Shown one piece after another: positions 62,398 to 64,000 of a DNA stretch of 64,000 nt. The notes beneath the pieces were generated by a model. The model was not told the DNA's origin and searched no databases. It was given only the letters and a program-made list of their open reading frames with translations. This DNA comes from Streptococcus uberis (GTDB lineage Bacteria; Bacillota; Bacilli; Lactobacillales; Streptococcaceae): NCBI RefSeq assembly GCF_900475595.1, contig NZ_LS483397.1, positions 219,001 to 283,000 of the forward strand, read 5' to 3'. How positions within the stretch are numbered: the first letter of the stretch is position 1; each line of letters opens with the position of its first letter. The position numbers were made by a program, and so were the translations under genes.

Positions 62398-62438
62398 CAA
62401 ACAAGTCATCACCTCTTTTTTAATTGTTAAATGGCATC

Positions 62439-62467
62439 AAAAAAAGCAAGCTCTAAAGCTTGCTTTT
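62439..62467 (-). terminator. Rho-independent terminator
   Basis: AAAAGCAAGCT / AGCTTGCTTTT stem after the wall-anchored nucleotidase gene. Confidence 0.85.
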
Positions 62468-62473
62468 GAAAGA

Positions 62474-64000
62474 TTATTGTCTTTCTTCTTTTTTCGTGAT
62501 TAATCCGGCTAAACCAAGTAAGCTTAAGCCCATGAAGAATAAACCTTTAGACTCTTGGCTACCAGCTTTTGGTAATTCAGCCTTAGTAGTACTTGATGAT
62601 GTCGCTTTTGTTTGATTGTAAACATGCGCAGCTAATTGATGAATTTCTTGACGACGGTTTTCAGTCAATTGGCTACCAGTTTCTTGTGGTGTTTCCACTG
62701 GATTTGCAGGTGTTTCTGGAGTGGCTACTGGTAATTCTGGTTTAACATATGTAAAGACGAAGTCACCAAAACCTTCAATAGTAGAAGGGCCGGCATAAGA
62801 AATATCAGCTTGGTCACCAATTAAATTCTTAGCAGTATCTGCACTTAAGAAGTGCAAATCAAGTCCTTGAATGGTATCTGCAAAGTACCAGTTGTTATCT
62901 GCACTTGGGTTAATGGTTTTTTCAGAAACAATATAATTGATGATGGCTTGTCGATTTTCAAGGTTAAGCAATCGATTAATGGTTGCATTTTTTACCCCTG
63001 GGAAACTTCCACTAGCACGGTAGTTATTAGTGACAACCATGAATTCTTGATTTGGATCGATTTCTTTACCTTGGAATTTAAGGTTACGAACACGACTAGC
63101 ATTAGGGTTAAGAAGATTACCTTTGGCATCATACTTGTTAGGTTGTGTTACATCAAACTCGTAAGTAACGCCATCAATCACATCAAAGTTGTAAGTTCTA
63201 TAATCCGTATTGACTAGGTTTTGAGGTCCAGCCACATTTGGATCGATGGTATTAAATTGTCCTGCTGACATCTCTAACCATTCTTTGATATCTGCACCTG
63301 TCAGTTTAAGGATAGCAGTGACGTTATCATATAAGTATAGGTCGGCAACGTTTTTAATGGCAATTGGTCCAGCCGGGATATCAGTATAAGCGGTTGGGTC
63401 ATTACGAGTACCAGCTTTAAATGGTGCTGCTGCTGAAAGAAGAGGTAAGTCAGCTTCTGGAGTACCAGCTAATTGTTGTTTGGCATACCAAAGTTGTGCA
63501 TTATTGACAATTTGAACAGATGGATCATCTTTGACTAGAGCGAAGTAGCTGTTAATTGGTGCAGTTGTTTCACCAACAGTTTGACGCACGTAATCAATTG
63601 TTCCAAGGTGAGATGCTTGAGCCAAAGCTAAAATATCAGCATCGGCGATGGTTGATTTGGTATCAATTTTACGGATTTCTGCATGGTTTTTATCGCGATT
63701 AACTGTCCATTTACCACCTGTATAGGACACATTTAAATCAATAATACCGATATGATCCCCGTATTTTCCTGCCATGGTAACAGGTGTTCCGTTAATTAAA
63801 CCAGACACCCCGTCGACACCATTATAGGATTCGTAGAAACCAGTATCTTGTCCTGAAGGGAATTCTGCATGTGAGTGACCTGTTACGACCGCGTCAACAC
63901 CAGCAAGACTTGCAATTTGGTAGCCGACATTTTCTTCACCAGTTTCATAAACATCATCACCGATACCAGTGTGGGCAAGGACTAAAACGATGTCAGCGCC
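62474..64000 (-). CDS. Wall-anchored 5'-nucleotidase / 2',3'-cyclic phosphodiesterase (partial)
   Basis: The 3' 509 codons are present; the frame is open to the right edge. The metallophosphatase end shows LVLAHTGIGDD and VTGHSHAEF, and the 5_nucleotid_C domain has the base-binding segment VTNNYRASGSFPG. That segment is closer to CpdB/SntA/CdnP-type enzymes than to UshA. A Thr/Glu/Pro linker, LPKAGSQES, a hydrophobic segment and KKEERQ form the sorting signal. Relatives degrade extracellular nucleotides, including cyclic dinucleotides, and dampen host sensing (family knowledge). Substrate not proven. Confidence 0.85.
   Translation of the reverse strand, partial: GADIVLVLAHTGIGDDVYETGEENVGYQIASLAGVDAVVTGHSHAEFPSGQDTGFYESYNGVDGVSGLINGTPVTMAGKYGDHIGIIDLNVSYTGGKWTVNRDKNHAEIRKIDTKSTIADADILALAQASHLGTIDYVRQTVGETTAPINSYFALVKDDPSVQIVNNAQLWYAKQQLAGTPEADLPLLSAAAPFKAGTRNDPTAYTDIPAGPIAIKNVADLYLYDNVTAILKLTGADIKEWLEMSAGQFNTIDPNVAGPQNLVNTDYRTYNFDVIDGVTYEFDVTQPNKYDAKGNLLNPNASRVRNLKFQGKEIDPNQEFMVVTNNYRASGSFPGVKNATINRLLNLENRQAIINYIVSEKTINPSADNNWYFADTIQGLDLHFLSADTAKNLIGDQADISYAGPSTIEGFGDFVFTYVKPELPVATPETPANPVETPQETGSQLTENRRQEIHQLAAHVYNQTKATSSSTTKAELPKAGSQESKGLFFMGLSLLGLAGLITKKEERQ

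Overview
The window is a stretch of a low-GC Gram-positive chromosome. Gene content points to a pyogenic-group Streptococcus, most like S. uberis or S. parauberis (inference). Supporting genes include MalR/MalT, HssRS-HrtBA, RlmA(II), DUF3013-PrmA-RsmE, RarA next to tRNA-Lys(CTT) and a 6S-like RNA, and two wall-anchored proteins with LPxAG-type sorting signals. Most genes are housekeeping or sugar metabolism. The accessory, visibly AT-richer part lies between about 40.75 and 51.0 kb.

Layout. 0-10.4 kb: small regulators, a zinc-ribbon protein, a DMT permease, RpiR regulator, Gfo/Idh oxidoreductase, Old-Yellow-Enzyme homologue, RlmA(II), S66 peptidase, an ECF sigma/anti-sigma pair, a CPBP protease and a GNAT acetyltransferase. 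10.7-19.1 kb: HAD phosphatase, then one sugar-response cluster (membrane-anchored type-I sugar-binding protein, NarL-type histidine kinase and regulator, orphan ABC-type solute-binding protein) feeding a mannose-family PTS operon through a repeat array upstream of EIIA. 19.1-22.0 kb: OmpR-type two-component system with a secreted helical protein, sharing a candidate operator motif. 22.1-31.5 kb: PRD activator, lactose/cellobiose-family PTS, two 6-phospho-beta-glucosidases, 6-phosphogluconate dehydrogenase and gluconokinase. Together these form a coherent route for a glucosyl-gluconate (aldobionate) substrate. 31.6-35.2 kb: haem-efflux operon hrtB-hrtA-hssR-hssS with an HssR-type direct repeat. 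35.2-40.8 kb: FAD enzyme, an LPMAG surface protein behind a perfect AdcR-type (zinc) operator, small membrane proteins and a 5'-truncated LOG gene.

41.0-44.3 kb: a resistance-like islet with a methyltransferase behind a strong hairpin, then an 11-codon leader ORF plus terminator in front of a Mef-like MFS pump, then an Rgg regulator. 44.3-51.0 kb: a decayed IS3-family element followed by a tandem array of type VII secretion effector modules. Each module has a DUF1310 membrane protein, a lipase with an N-terminal GHSLG domain and a C-terminal helical ('reverse LXG-like') region, and two small helical partners. One WXG100 gene is present. Two modules are complete and a third is truncated. The array abuts tRNA-Lys(CTT), and the 13-nt 3' end of that tRNA is duplicated between the modules. 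No T7SS machinery genes are in the window.

51.0-64.0 kb: tRNA-Lys, 6S-like RNA, rarA, small genes, DUF3013-prmA-rsmE, malR-malT with a perfect LacI-type operator, an endonuclease/phosphatase-family protein, an M42 peptidase, nrdI behind paired NrdR-like boxes, and the 3' part of a wall-anchored nucleotidase that runs off the right edge.

The strongest candidates for something new are the mosaic T7SS lipase/DUF1310 array at tRNA-Lys, the proposed aldobionate PTS operon, and the leader-peptide attenuator of the MFS pump.
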